The notes beneath the pieces are model-generated. The model did not search any database. It worked only from the letters and a program-made list of their open reading frames with translations, and had not been told where the DNA came from. A stretch of 64,000 bases of DNA from Rhodoferax sp. U11-2br (lineage in GTDB: Bacteria > Pseudomonadota > Gammaproteobacteria > Burkholderiales > Burkholderiaceae_C): positions 124,001-188,000 of the forward strand of contig NZ_JAHFZF010000002.1 of assembly GCF_018619435.1 (NCBI RefSeq). The letters run 5' to 3'. Below, piece after piece: positions 1 through 7,504 of this stretch (position 1 is the first letter of the stretch; each line of letters opens with the position of its first letter). The position numbers and the translations under genes were made by a program.

Positions 1-1654
1 CCAGCTCGTAGCTGGGGGACTCGCCGCTCAGGTGTTGGGCCATCAGGCGTTGCTGGCGCGTTTTGTCGTCCGGATGGATCCACGAGATGTACAAGCCGTA
101 CGGGCCCTGCCGGTGTTTGAGTCCGGGGTAACCGAGCATGGCCGAGCTGCGTTCGTTGAAGCGGATGACATCGGTGCGCAGGTCCCATTCCCAGGTGCCT
201 GCCTGGGCGGCGTCCACCGCGTTTTGCAGCTGCAGGCGTTCGGCTTCCAGGGCGGCGGTGATGGTCTGGCGTTCGGTGATGTCGTGGGCCACGCCCAAGA
301 CCCCACGCAGCTGGCCGTCGGTGTCGCGCAGCGGCACCTTGGTGGTCTCCATCAAGGCACGCTGGCCGTTGCCGGGTTGGTTCACCCATTCCTCGTAGAC
401 CAGGGGCTGCAGCGCTGCGCTGGCCACCAGGTCATGGGCGCAGAAGATATCGGCGAGTTCTTTGGGCAGCAGATGGTGGTCGGTTTTGCCGATGATGGCG
501 CTTTTGGGCAGGCCCAGAAAACGTTCAAACGCCGGGTTGCACGACAGGTAGACCCCGGATGCGTCCTTGAGCCAGACCTGATCGGGCAGGGTGTCCACCA
601 GGGTCTGCAAATGGGTTTCGCTGGCGGTGAGTGCCAACTCGGCCCGATGCCGGTCGGTCACATCGGTGAAGATGGCCAGGATGCTGCTGCGCCCGGCCAG
701 GGTCATCGGCAGGCGCTCGATTTCGGCCATGAAGCGGCTGCCGTCCTTGCGCTGCGTGGTGATCACGCGTGGGGCTTTGGTGATGCCTTGCCGCATTGCC
801 TCAAAGTCGGCGTCTATCTCCGGTAAGGTCTCGGCAGGATGGATGTCAGCCAGATCCAAGCTCAGCAGTTCCTCCAGCGGGTAACCCAGCAGCTGGCAAA
901 ACCAGGCGTTGGCAAACACAAAACGGCGGGTCACGGCATCGGCTACCACCAGCCCGGTGGGGGCATGGTCGATCACGCTGCGCAGGGTCTGCTCCAGCGG
1001 CGACATGGACCCCTGGGCCCGCCCGGCCGGACCGTTGAGCAAATACCGCCAGCGTTGCTGGCTGCTGCTCAGCGCACCCTCAAGCTGTTGGCGGGCCACT
1101 TTTTCCTGCATCAGTGACAAGGCCTGGGCCGACACCGTGCGGTACATCGCCAACACACCCTGCAACAGCACCGGTGTGGCCCCGGACTTCGTGGCTCGCG
1201 CCTGCTGGTGTGCCTGCGCCAGGCTGAGCCCGTTTGTGACGCCGAGCACCACCTGCGCCAGGTGTTTGTCGTGTTCCAGAATATGCACTGCCAGCCACTC
1301 GGTCAGGTAGGCAAACAGCTCGTCCATCAGCTCGGGCAAGGGCGTCTGGGCAGCCTGCAGCTTCACCACCTGGGCCACAAAACGCTGGTGTTCGCGCACA
1401 TGCTCGTCCAAGGCGGCATGGCCTGCAAGCGTGGTCCGCCAGATGCCTTCTTCGGTGCGGAAATGGCTGTCGGCGTAGTCGGTCAGTTCCGCCAGGCTGG
1501 TGTTGAGGTCAACTGCGCTGGCGCCTTGGATATGTTGCTGGGCCAGCCGGTTGATCAGCCGCACCAGCACCTGATGCTGCTCATCGATCAGGGCAATGCC
1601 TGTTTCCAGGTGTCTGTTCCAGGGGAAGATCTCAAACATCGTCTGGTTCAGCAT
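1..1654 (-). CDS. Bacteriohemerythrin-PAS sensor protein, C-terminus beyond window
   Basis: Open minus-strand frame that reads off the left edge without a stop, so only about 551 N-terminal residues are visible. Residues about 5-135 form a bacteriohemerythrin domain (non-haem di-iron, binds O2): WNRHLETG, DEQHQVL, HFRTEE and HILEHDKHL carry the His/Glu ligands. Three PAS domains follow at about 220-330, 338-450 and 468 to the edge (for example NAWFCQLLGYP and NPAFERFLGLP). An output domain such as GGDEF or a kinase is expected upstream of base 1 but is not seen. The ATG at 1654 overlaps the stop of the TauE/SafE gene by one base (TGATG), which argues for translational coupling; an in-frame ATG at 1639 is the alternative. 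Probable soluble O2/redox sensor. Confidence 0.85.
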   Translation of the reverse strand, partial: MLNQTMFEIFPWNRHLETGIALIDEQHQVLVRLINRLAQQHIQGASAVDLNTSLAELTDYADSHFRTEEGIWRTTLAGHAALDEHVREHQRFVAQVVKLQAAQTPLPELMDELFAYLTEWLAVHILEHDKHLAQVVLGVTNGLSLAQAHQQARATKSGATPVLLQGVLAMYRTVSAQALSLMQEKVARQQLEGALSSSQQRWRYLLNGPAGRAQGSMSPLEQTLRSVIDHAPTGLVVADAVTRRFVFANAWFCQLLGYPLEELLSLDLADIHPAETLPEIDADFEAMRQGITKAPRVITTQRKDGSRFMAEIERLPMTLAGRSSILAIFTDVTDRHRAELALTASETHLQTLVDTLPDQVWLKDASGVYLSCNPAFERFLGLPKSAIIGKTDHHLLPKELADIFCAHDLVASAALQPLVYEEWVNQPGNGQRALMETTKVPLRDTDGQLRGVLGVAHDITERQTITAALEAERLQLQNAVDAAQAGTWEWDLRTDVIRFNERSSAMLGYPGLKHRQGPYGLYISWIHPDDKTRQQRLMAQHLSGESPSYEL

Positions 1655-2415
1655 CAGCTGTTGCGGGTGAAAAAGACCAGGCTCATCACCAGACCGGTCA
1701 CGATCACACCCCAACGTACCGCCTGCGCTGGCAAGCGTCTGGCCCAGCGCGCCCCGAGAAAACCGCCCACCGTGGCGGCCACCATCATCAGCAGGCCTTC
1801 GCGCCAGGCAATCGCACCGGCCAGCACAAAGGCCGCCACCGACAACCAGGACAACACCAGCGAATTCAGGTTTTTGAGCGCATTGGCGGTGTGGATGTGG
1901 GACTCACCGGTGACGGCGTACAAGGCCATCAGCAAAATACCCAGGCCACCGTTGAAATAACCCCCGTAAATGGCCACCAGCAGCAGACCGGGCTCGCGCC
2001 AGCGGTCCAGGTCAAGGGTGCTGCGCTGGGCCCGCCGCGCCAGGCTCGGCCCCGCAGCAAACAGCGCGGTGGCGAACAACAGCAGCCAGGGCACGATCAC
2101 CGAGAACACTTTGGCCGGTGTCACCAGCAGCAAACAGGCACCGGCCACACCACCCAGCGCCGCAATGGCCATTTCACGCTGCAGGCGCCGTGGTGGCACA
2201 CGGCGCAGTTCGTCCCGGAAACCCAGGGTGCTGCCGAGGTAACCCGGGCTTACCGCGAGTGCACTGGTGGCGTTGGCCATGATCGGCGGCACCCCCGCAA
2301 ACACCAGCGCGGGCAGGGTCAGGAAGCTGCCACCCCCGGCCACGGCGTTGAGCACACCGGCCGCAAACGCAGCGCCAGCCAGTAGCAGGGGAATGGTCCA
2401 GACGTCCAACAACAT
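1654..2415 (-). CDS. TSUP (TauE/SafE) family membrane transporter
   Basis: 253 residues with about eight hydrophobic segments and the family hallmark near the N-terminus (FAAGVLNAVAGGGSFLTLP, residues about 17-35) plus a second repeat-type GGYFNGGLGILLMAL segment. TSUP proteins export sulfite, sulfoacetate or other small sulfur anions, or take up anions; this one cannot be assigned a substrate from sequence. It is inner-membrane located. The stop overlaps the start of the bacteriohemerythrin-PAS sensor, so the two form an operon. Given the sulfonate genes elsewhere in the window sulfite export is possible, but it is 32 kb away from them and the link is speculative. Confidence 0.9.
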   Translation of the reverse strand: MLLDVWTIPLLLAGAAFAAGVLNAVAGGGSFLTLPALVFAGVPPIMANATSALAVSPGYLGSTLGFRDELRRVPPRRLQREMAIAALGGVAGACLLLVTPAKVFSVIVPWLLLFATALFAAGPSLARRAQRSTLDLDRWREPGLLLVAIYGGYFNGGLGILLMALYAVTGESHIHTANALKNLNSLVLSWLSVAAFVLAGAIAWREGLLMMVAATVGGFLGARWARRLPAQAVRWGVIVTGLVMSLVFFTRNS

Positions 2416-2484
2416 CCCGCCATTGTCACCCGCTTGGGCACCCTTTTTGTGCGTGGTTTGGGGGTTTCAGCGCAAGTTGATCAC

Positions 2485-2880
2485 TCAGGCGGGTACCGCA
2501 AAGCGCTGGTTCAGGTAGCCGATGATGACGGCTGAGTCCTGGATCCACTGCACCTGGCCTTTGGCATCGGTGACCTGCAGGCAGGGCACCTGGTCGCGCC
2601 CGCTACCTTGCACCAGCTCGGCTTTGTGACGGGCGTCATGCTGGGCGTCACGCTTCTCGATGGGCAGCGCCAACCGGTGCATCTCCTGACGCACCTTGAG
2701 GCAAAACGGGCAGGTCTTGAACTGGTAGAGCACCAAGCTGCGGCAGTCCTGGTCTACCTGCGCCTGTTGTGCGGGGACGCGTTGTACAGCTTGGGGGCGG
2801 CTGAGCCGCTCCCACAGCAGCATGAAAGGGCCCAGGGCAATGCGCAGGCTGCGGAAAAAGAGTCGGATCAGAGGTTTCAT
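2485..2880 (-). CDS. Glutaredoxin-like protein with N-terminal hydrophobic helix
   Basis: 131 residues from the ATG at 2880. The N-terminal 30 residues (MKPLIRLFFRSLRIALGPF) are basic and hydrophobic and may anchor the protein to the membrane. A glutaredoxin/GST-N thioredoxin fold follows, with the redox motif CPFC in FKTCPFCLKVRQE at about 57-60 and a cis-Pro/GSH-site VPCLQV further on. It probably reduces disulfides or glutathionylated proteins with glutathione. The frame stays open upstream to about 2991, but that extension contains no fitting start context. It is divergent from the small gene at 3014. Confidence 0.85.
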   Translation of the reverse strand: MKPLIRLFFRSLRIALGPFMLLWERLSRPQAVQRVPAQQAQVDQDCRSLVLYQFKTCPFCLKVRQEMHRLALPIEKRDAQHDARHKAELVQGSGRDQVPCLQVTDAKGQVQWIQDSAVIIGYLNQRFAVPA

Positions 2881-3013
2881 CAAACAAAGAGGTGGCTGTC
2901 GTTTGATCATACGGCACGCGCCCGGGTCGGGCTTTACCTGGTCTTTACACGGCGCTAACCGCTGCTTACAAACGCTGCCTAAACTGGCCACAGATCACCC
3001 AAGGAGCCACGCC

Positions 3014-3490
3014 ATGACTGCGCCATCCCCTACCGCTGGCCTTTTGCCGCAAGCCCCCGAGATACCGACGGACCAGCTGCTGGTCGAGGTCTACACCCAA
3101 GCCGCACCTGCGGTGCAATCGGGCATGCTCTCCAAACTGGTGGGCAAGGTGTACCAAAGTGCTGCCCCTGAGGAGCGTTCTGTATTGGTTCGCCAGCTGA
3201 TGCAGCCGCTGGGTATTTTGTCCTTGCTGGCGGTGGCCAACGGGGTGTTTGCCAAACTGCGGCTGCAGGGTGGACTGTCGGGCTGGTCGACCCGGCTCGA
3301 CGAGGTGCAGGTGGACGATGTGGTGGAGCTGGCCAGTTTTGTGCAACAGGTCAGCGGCCAGGCCTTGCACAGCCTGGCCCAGTGGCTCAGTGGCTCACCG
3401 GTGCTGCTGAGCTCGGCCGCTGCGGTGATGCTGGTCAATCTGCTGCTGGACCGTGCCACGCCAGAGCAGGAGGCTGAGTTGTTACTCTGA
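3014..3490 (+). CDS. Hypothetical protein, 158 aa
   Basis: The start at 3014 is chosen for the ideal ribosome-binding site AAGGAG at 3001-3006. I do not recognise the family. The protein is helical, has no signal peptide, and has two moderately hydrophobic stretches (about residues 69-89, containing LGILSLLAVANGVF, and about 128-146, containing LLSSAAAVMLVNLLL). It is mildly acidic at the C-terminus. It is followed by a hairpin repeat and a convergent dehydrogenase gene, so it is monocistronic. Codon usage matches its neighbours, which supports a real gene. Confidence 0.75.
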   Translation: MTAPSPTAGLLPQAPEIPTDQLLVEVYTQAAPAVQSGMLSKLVGKVYQSAAPEERSVLVRQLMQPLGILSLLAVANGVFAKLRLQGGLSGWSTRLDEVQVDDVVELASFVQQVSGQALHSLAQWLSGSPVLLSSAAAVMLVNLLLDRATPEQEAELLL

Positions 3491-3512
3491 AAATACGGGA
3501 AAATGGGCCTCT

Positions 3513-3533
3513 AGCCCTTTTGATCAAAGGGCT
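3513..3533. repeat. Intergenic inverted repeat (Comamonadaceae-type), probable bidirectional terminator
   Basis: AGCCCTTT and AAAGGGCT are perfect 8-bp arms around a 5-base loop, followed by GATAGCT. It sits between the convergent genes ending at 3490 and 3548. It is one copy of a dispersed element seen at least six more times in the window (see the finding on this repeat), and here it is placed to end transcription in both directions. Confidence 0.7.
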
Positions 3534-3547
3534 GATAGCTCTTAAAA

Positions 3548-4972
3548 CTATAGTTCAAAAATCTTCCCCGGGTTCAGGATGTTGTCCGGGTCCAGTGCGG
3601 TTTTGATGGCGCGCATCATGGCCACCGCGCCTGCGCCAGCCTCTTCCACCAGAAAACCCATCTTGTGCAGGCCCACACCGTGTTCACCGGTGCAGGTGCC
3701 ACCCAGGGCCAGCGCCCTGCGCACCAGTTGGTGGTTAAGCTGCTCAGCCGTGGCCCGCTCCTCGGGGCTGTTGGGGTCGATCAGGTAGCCCATGTGGAAG
3801 TTGCCATCACCGACGTGGCCAACCATGAAGTACGTGATGCCGCTGGCCTGCGTCTCCAGCACCGAGTCCAGCAAGGCGTCGGCCAACCGCGAGATCGGCA
3901 CACAGGCGTCGGTCGAGATGACTTTGCAGCCCGGACGCGACTGCACCCCGGCAAAGTAGGCGTTGTGCCGCGCGGTCCAGAGCCGGGTGCGTTCTTCGGG
4001 CGTGTGTGCCCATTCAAAGGTGTCGCCACCAAACTCGGCGGCAATCGCCTGTACGGTTTCCACCTGCTCCTGCACCCCGGCCGGTGAGCCGTGGAACTCC
4101 ATCAGCAGCAAGGCACTCTCGGGCAGGCTCAGTTTGGAATGGGTGTTGACCATGCGCACGGTGACGGCATCGAGCAGCTCACAACGCGCAATCGGCACCC
4201 CCATCTGGATGATCTGGATGGTGGCATTGACGGCCTCGGCCAGGCTAGCAAAGCTGCAGGTGGCGGCCATCACCGCTTCGGGCAGCGGGTAGAGCTTGAG
4301 GGTGATCTCGGTCAGGATGCCCAGCGTGCCCTCGCTGCCCACCATCAGGCGTGTCAGGTCGTAACCGGCGCTGCTTTTTTTGGCGCGGGTGCCGGTGTGG
4401 ATCAACTCGCCACTGGCGGTGACCACGTCGAGCGCCAGCACGTTCTCACGCATGGTGCCGTAACGCACGGCGTTGGTGCCGCTGGCGCGGGTGGCACACA
4501 TGCCGCCGATGCTGGCGTCGGCACCGGGGTCAATCGGGAAAAACAGGCCGGTGGATTTGACGGCCTCGTTCAGCGCCTTGCGCGTCACGCCGGGTTGCAC
4601 CGTCACCGTCAGGTCCTCAGCGTGGATGGCCAGCACCTGGTTCATGCGGCCCACATCAATGCTGATGCCACCCTGCACCGCCAGCAGATGCCCCTCGACC
4701 GACGAGCCTGCGCCAAACGGGATCACCGGCACCTTGTATTGCGCGGCCAGCTTCACCGCGTCACACACATCCTGGGCCGATTCGGCAAACACCACCGCGT
4801 CGGGCGGTGGCACGCTGAAAGAGGATTCGTCGCGCCCGTGCTGTTCACGCACCACCTGGGCCAGTGACAGCTGTTGGCCAAAGCGCTGGGACAGGGCTTC
4901 GATCAAGGCGCCGGGTACCGGTCGGGTTTGGACAACAGGGCGCAGGTGGTCGCTCGTCAGGGATGCGTTCAT
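3548..4972 (-). CDS. FAD-linked oxidase, D-lactate dehydrogenase (cytochrome)/GlcD type
   Basis: 474 residues. An N-terminal PCMH/FAD_binding_4 domain (about 55-235) shows PFGAGSSVEGH and the glycine-rich GADASIGGMCATRASG. The C-terminal FAD-oxidase domain (about 240-470) ends with the typical CTGEHGVGLHKMGFL and NPGKIFEL. The family oxidises D-lactate, glycolate or other D-2-hydroxy acids and passes electrons to quinone or cytochrome c; which substrate cannot be told here. The open frame continues upstream to 5389, but ATG 4972 has a GGAGA ribosome-binding site and starts where homology begins. Divergent from the membrane protein at 5087. Confidence 0.9.
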   Translation of the reverse strand: MNASLTSDHLRPVVQTRPVPGALIEALSQRFGQQLSLAQVVREQHGRDESSFSVPPPDAVVFAESAQDVCDAVKLAAQYKVPVIPFGAGSSVEGHLLAVQGGISIDVGRMNQVLAIHAEDLTVTVQPGVTRKALNEAVKSTGLFFPIDPGADASIGGMCATRASGTNAVRYGTMRENVLALDVVTASGELIHTGTRAKKSSAGYDLTRLMVGSEGTLGILTEITLKLYPLPEAVMAATCSFASLAEAVNATIQIIQMGVPIARCELLDAVTVRMVNTHSKLSLPESALLLMEFHGSPAGVQEQVETVQAIAAEFGGDTFEWAHTPEERTRLWTARHNAYFAGVQSRPGCKVISTDACVPISRLADALLDSVLETQASGITYFMVGHVGDGNFHMGYLIDPNSPEERATAEQLNHQLVRRALALGGTCTGEHGVGLHKMGFLVEEAGAGAVAMMRAIKTALDPDNILNPGKIFEL

Positions 4973-5086
4973 GGGGTCTCCGTGGTGGAGGGCGATTATC
5001 GGCAATCGCCGCCGCATGTGGCGTGGGCGACAATCCGACGGCAGCCGTTGGGCGCTGTTTTTCCGGATGTCAAAGGTCTTGTCCCC

Positions 5087-5494
5087 ATGGAGATGCAACA
5101 CGCCCTGGCCCAGGAGTGGGCCACCCTGCAAAACCACCACGAAGCGCAAGAGCGCAACGCCTTGGGTCTCAAGCTGCTGGCCGTGCTGCTGGTGGCGGGT
5201 AGCTGGATGACCGGGCTGGAGCCGCTGCTGGCGGCGGCCCTGGTGTTGGTTTTGTGGTTGCAGGAAGCCATTTTGAAAACCTGGCAACACCGGCTGGCCG
5301 AGCGGCTGCTGGTGATCGAGAGGCTGTTCACACAGGGCCCGCAGGGCGCACACGCAGCGTTTCAGCTGCATACACAGTGGCTGGCCCAACGCCCCGGTCT
5401 GGGCGGCCTGCTGGCCGAATATGGCCGCAGCGCCCTGCGCCCGACGGTGGCCTTCCCGTATGCCGTGCTGTGTTTGTTGGCGCTGCTGGTGTAA
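5087..5494 (+). CDS. Small membrane protein of unknown function, 135 aa
   Basis: Three hydrophobic segments: residues about 27-45 (LGLKLLAVLLVAGSW), 47-64 (LLAAALVLVLWLQEAIL) and the extreme C-terminus (AVLCLLALLV). The first two form a helical hairpin, followed by a soluble helical stretch. The start at 5087 is inferred from the position where coding character begins; the frame remains open upstream, antisense to the dehydrogenase gene. I do not recognise the family. It is divergent from the FAD-linked oxidase. Confidence 0.6.
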   Translation: MEMQHALAQEWATLQNHHEAQERNALGLKLLAVLLVAGSWMTGLEPLLAAALVLVLWLQEAILKTWQHRLAERLLVIERLFTQGPQGAHAAFQLHTQWLAQRPGLGGLLAEYGRSALRPTVAFPYAVLCLLALLV

Positions 5495-5598
5495 GGCTTT
5501 TGCACTGCTGGCGCTAGGGCCATTGGTCAGGCCCTGTGCCGCTGGGGCCCTGCTCCAGGATAATCGATAGCTATTTTTATCATAGCAAGGTAGCCATC

Positions 5599-6177
5599 AT
5601 GGGCCAGAGACTCACTCAAATCGCCACCCGAACCGGTGACAACGGCAGCACCGGCCTGGGCGACAACACCCGCGTGTCCAAAAACAGCCTGCGTATCCAT
5701 GCCATGGGTGACGTGGATGAGCTCAACTCCCACATCGGCCTGCTGCTGTGTGAGCCGATGCCAGACGCGGTGCGTGAGCTGCTGGTCAGCATCCAGCACC
5801 AGTTGTTTAACCTGGGCGGTGAGTTGTCGATCCCCGGTTATGAGTTGCTCAAGCTCGATGCGGTGCTGGCACTTGAAGAAGCCCTGGCCCATTTCAACGC
5901 GCAGCTGCCCACACTGCAGGAGTTCATCTTGCCCGCAGGCAGCCGTGCCGCTGCGCAAGCGCATGTGTGCCGCACCGTGGCGCGCCGGGCCGAACGTGTG
6001 GTGGTGGCGCTGGCCAACCAGGACGCCCTCAAACCCACACCACAGCAGTACCTCAACCGCCTGTCGGACCTGATGTTTGTGCTGGCGCGGGTGCTCAACC
6101 GTTACCGGCCCGATGGCAGCCCGGGTGACGACGTTTATTGGCGCAGTGAACGCTTGAAACAGTCCACAGCGGACTGA
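5599..6177 (+). CDS. Cob(I)alamin adenosyltransferase, PduO/MMAB type
   Basis: 192 residues. The PduO family N-terminal ATP-binding motif is clear (TRTGDNGSTGLGDN at residues about 10-23), then MGDVDELNSHIG, and the C-terminal active-site helix CRTVARRAERVV. The enzyme transfers the adenosyl group of ATP to cob(I)alamin to make adenosylcobalamin, for example for methylmalonyl-CoA mutase. Start 5599 has AAGG 8 bases upstream; an upstream in-frame start at 5536 would add 21 non-conserved residues. Its stop codon lies inside a short palindrome (6160-6176). No cobalamin riboswitch was recognised upstream. Confidence 0.93.
   Translation: MGQRLTQIATRTGDNGSTGLGDNTRVSKNSLRIHAMGDVDELNSHIGLLLCEPMPDAVRELLVSIQHQLFNLGGELSIPGYELLKLDAVLALEEALAHFNAQLPTLQEFILPAGSRAAAQAHVCRTVARRAERVVVALANQDALKPTPQQYLNRLSDLMFVLARVLNRYRPDGSPGDDVYWRSERLKQSTAD
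6160..6176. repeat. Short palindrome CAGTCC-ACAGC-GGACTG at gene end
   Basis: Perfect 6-bp arms with a 5-base loop, overlapping the stop codon of the adenosyltransferase gene. A near-identical copy (one base change in an arm) is at 35980-35996, just after ssuE. It may be a weak terminator or a small repetitive element. Confidence 0.45.
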
Positions 6178-6259
6178 TCCTCACGCCATCTTTACCAGAA
6201 CTTTGCAGGGCACTTTACATGCCCGACATCCCTGACATAAGCCTGATTTATCATGGGCT

Positions 6260-7504
6260 ATGAACTTTTTGCGCCCGCCTTTCCTCACCACCAGCGCCTT
6301 GTCTGCGCTGGCTGTTCTGGCCCTCGTGGGCTGTTCTGACAAAGCCGCCATCCCCGCGTCCGCCACCGCAGCAGCAGCGGCCAGCGCCCCGGCAGGGCCC
6401 CCCGCACCTGCAGCCAGTGCGGCGGCGCCCCCGGTGTCGGTGAGCATCGTGCATGCCAAACAGCGTGACATGGCGGTCAAGCTCAACGCCACCGGCACGG
6501 TGGTACCCCTCACCAGTGTGGATGTGCGCTCCCAGGTCACCAGCACCATCCGTGAGGTGCATTTCAAGGAAGGCCAATTTGTCAAAGCCGGGCAACTCTT
6601 GTTCACGCTGGATGCCCGTACCGACGAGGCCAATGCCGCCAAGGCCCGTGCTCAGCTGGCCAAAGACCAGGCCAGTCTGGCAGAAGCCCGGCGCCAGTGG
6701 GAACGGTCCAAGCAGCTGCTGGCGCAGAACTTTGTCTCGCAGGGTGCGGTAGATACCGCCCAGGCGCAGGTGGACACCTGGATCGCCACCGTGGCGGCTG
6801 ACCAAGCTGCCATTGCGGCCAGTAATGTGGCGCTGTCGTATGGCCGGATCACCGCCCCCAACAGCGGTCGCGCCGGTGCGGTCAATGTGTTTGCCGGCAG
6901 TGCGGTGCTGGCCAACCAGACCGCGTTGGTTACCATCACCCAGCTCGACCCGATTGGTGTGGCCTTCAGCATCTCGCAACGCGACTTGTCCAACGCCTTG
7001 ACGGCGCTTCAGGGTGGTGGTGCCAAGGTGACAGCCACCCTGGCCGACGGCGGTGGCAGCTTTGAGGGGCGGCTGCAGTTTCTGGACAACCTGGTCGACG
7101 CCAACTCTGGCACGGTCAAGGCCAAGGCGGTGTTTGCCAACCCGGCCAGCAAGCTCTGGCCGGGCGCTTTTGTCGAGGTGCAGCAAACCGTCACCACCCT
7201 CAAAGACGTGGTGGTGTTGCCACAGGCCAGCCTGATCCAGGGCCCGCGCGGGACCATCGTGTATGTGATCGAAGACGGTGTGGCGCAGCCGCGCCCGGTC
7301 AAGCTCTTGCATGCCGAGGGCGGAGACGCAGCGGTCAGCGGTGTTCAGCCCGGTGAAGCCGTGGCCATGGATGGCCGCCAGAACTTGCGGCCCCAGGCCC
7401 GGGTGGTGGTGCGTGCGCCCGCTGCTGCGGCCTCGGGTGCTGGCAAAGGCCAGGGCAAGGGGGGCGGCAACAGCGCTCCGGCCAAGACGGCGAGCCAGCC
7501 ATGA
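6260..7504 (+). CDS. RND efflux periplasmic adaptor (membrane fusion) lipoprotein
   Basis: 414 residues. Lipoprotein signal peptide with lipobox LALVGC (lipidated Cys25), followed by an Ala/Pro-rich linker, then the HlyD/AcrA-type lipoyl, alpha-hairpin and beta-barrel domains (EGQFVKAGQLLFTLDART in the lipoyl half, DTAQAQVDTW in the hairpin). The C-terminus is low-complexity Gly/Ala/Lys. It would link the inner-membrane pump encoded next to an outer-membrane channel that is not encoded here. Its stop overlaps the pump start by 4 bases (ATGA), so the two genes are one operon. Closest in type to the MdtA/AcrA group; substrate unknown. Confidence 0.93.
   Translation: MNFLRPPFLTTSALSALAVLALVGCSDKAAIPASATAAAAASAPAGPPAPAASAAAPPVSVSIVHAKQRDMAVKLNATGTVVPLTSVDVRSQVTSTIREVHFKEGQFVKAGQLLFTLDARTDEANAAKARAQLAKDQASLAEARRQWERSKQLLAQNFVSQGAVDTAQAQVDTWIATVAADQAAIAASNVALSYGRITAPNSGRAGAVNVFAGSAVLANQTALVTITQLDPIGVAFSISQRDLSNALTALQGGGAKVTATLADGGGSFEGRLQFLDNLVDANSGTVKAKAVFANPASKLWPGAFVEVQQTVTTLKDVVVLPQASLIQGPRGTIVYVIEDGVAQPRPVKLLHAEGGDAAVSGVQPGEAVAMDGRQNLRPQARVVVRAPAAAASGAGKGQGKGGGNSAPAKTASQP

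Noticed and set aside
32-826. 264-codon plus-strand frame at the left end
   Set aside because: Antisense to the bacteriohemerythrin-PAS gene, whose frame shows clear PAS and hemerythrin motifs.
4972-5389. N-terminal extension of the FAD-linked oxidase frame
   Set aside because: Low-complexity Gln/Leu-rich sequence overlapping the divergent membrane-protein gene; the ATG at 4972 has a ribosome-binding site and begins the conserved domain.
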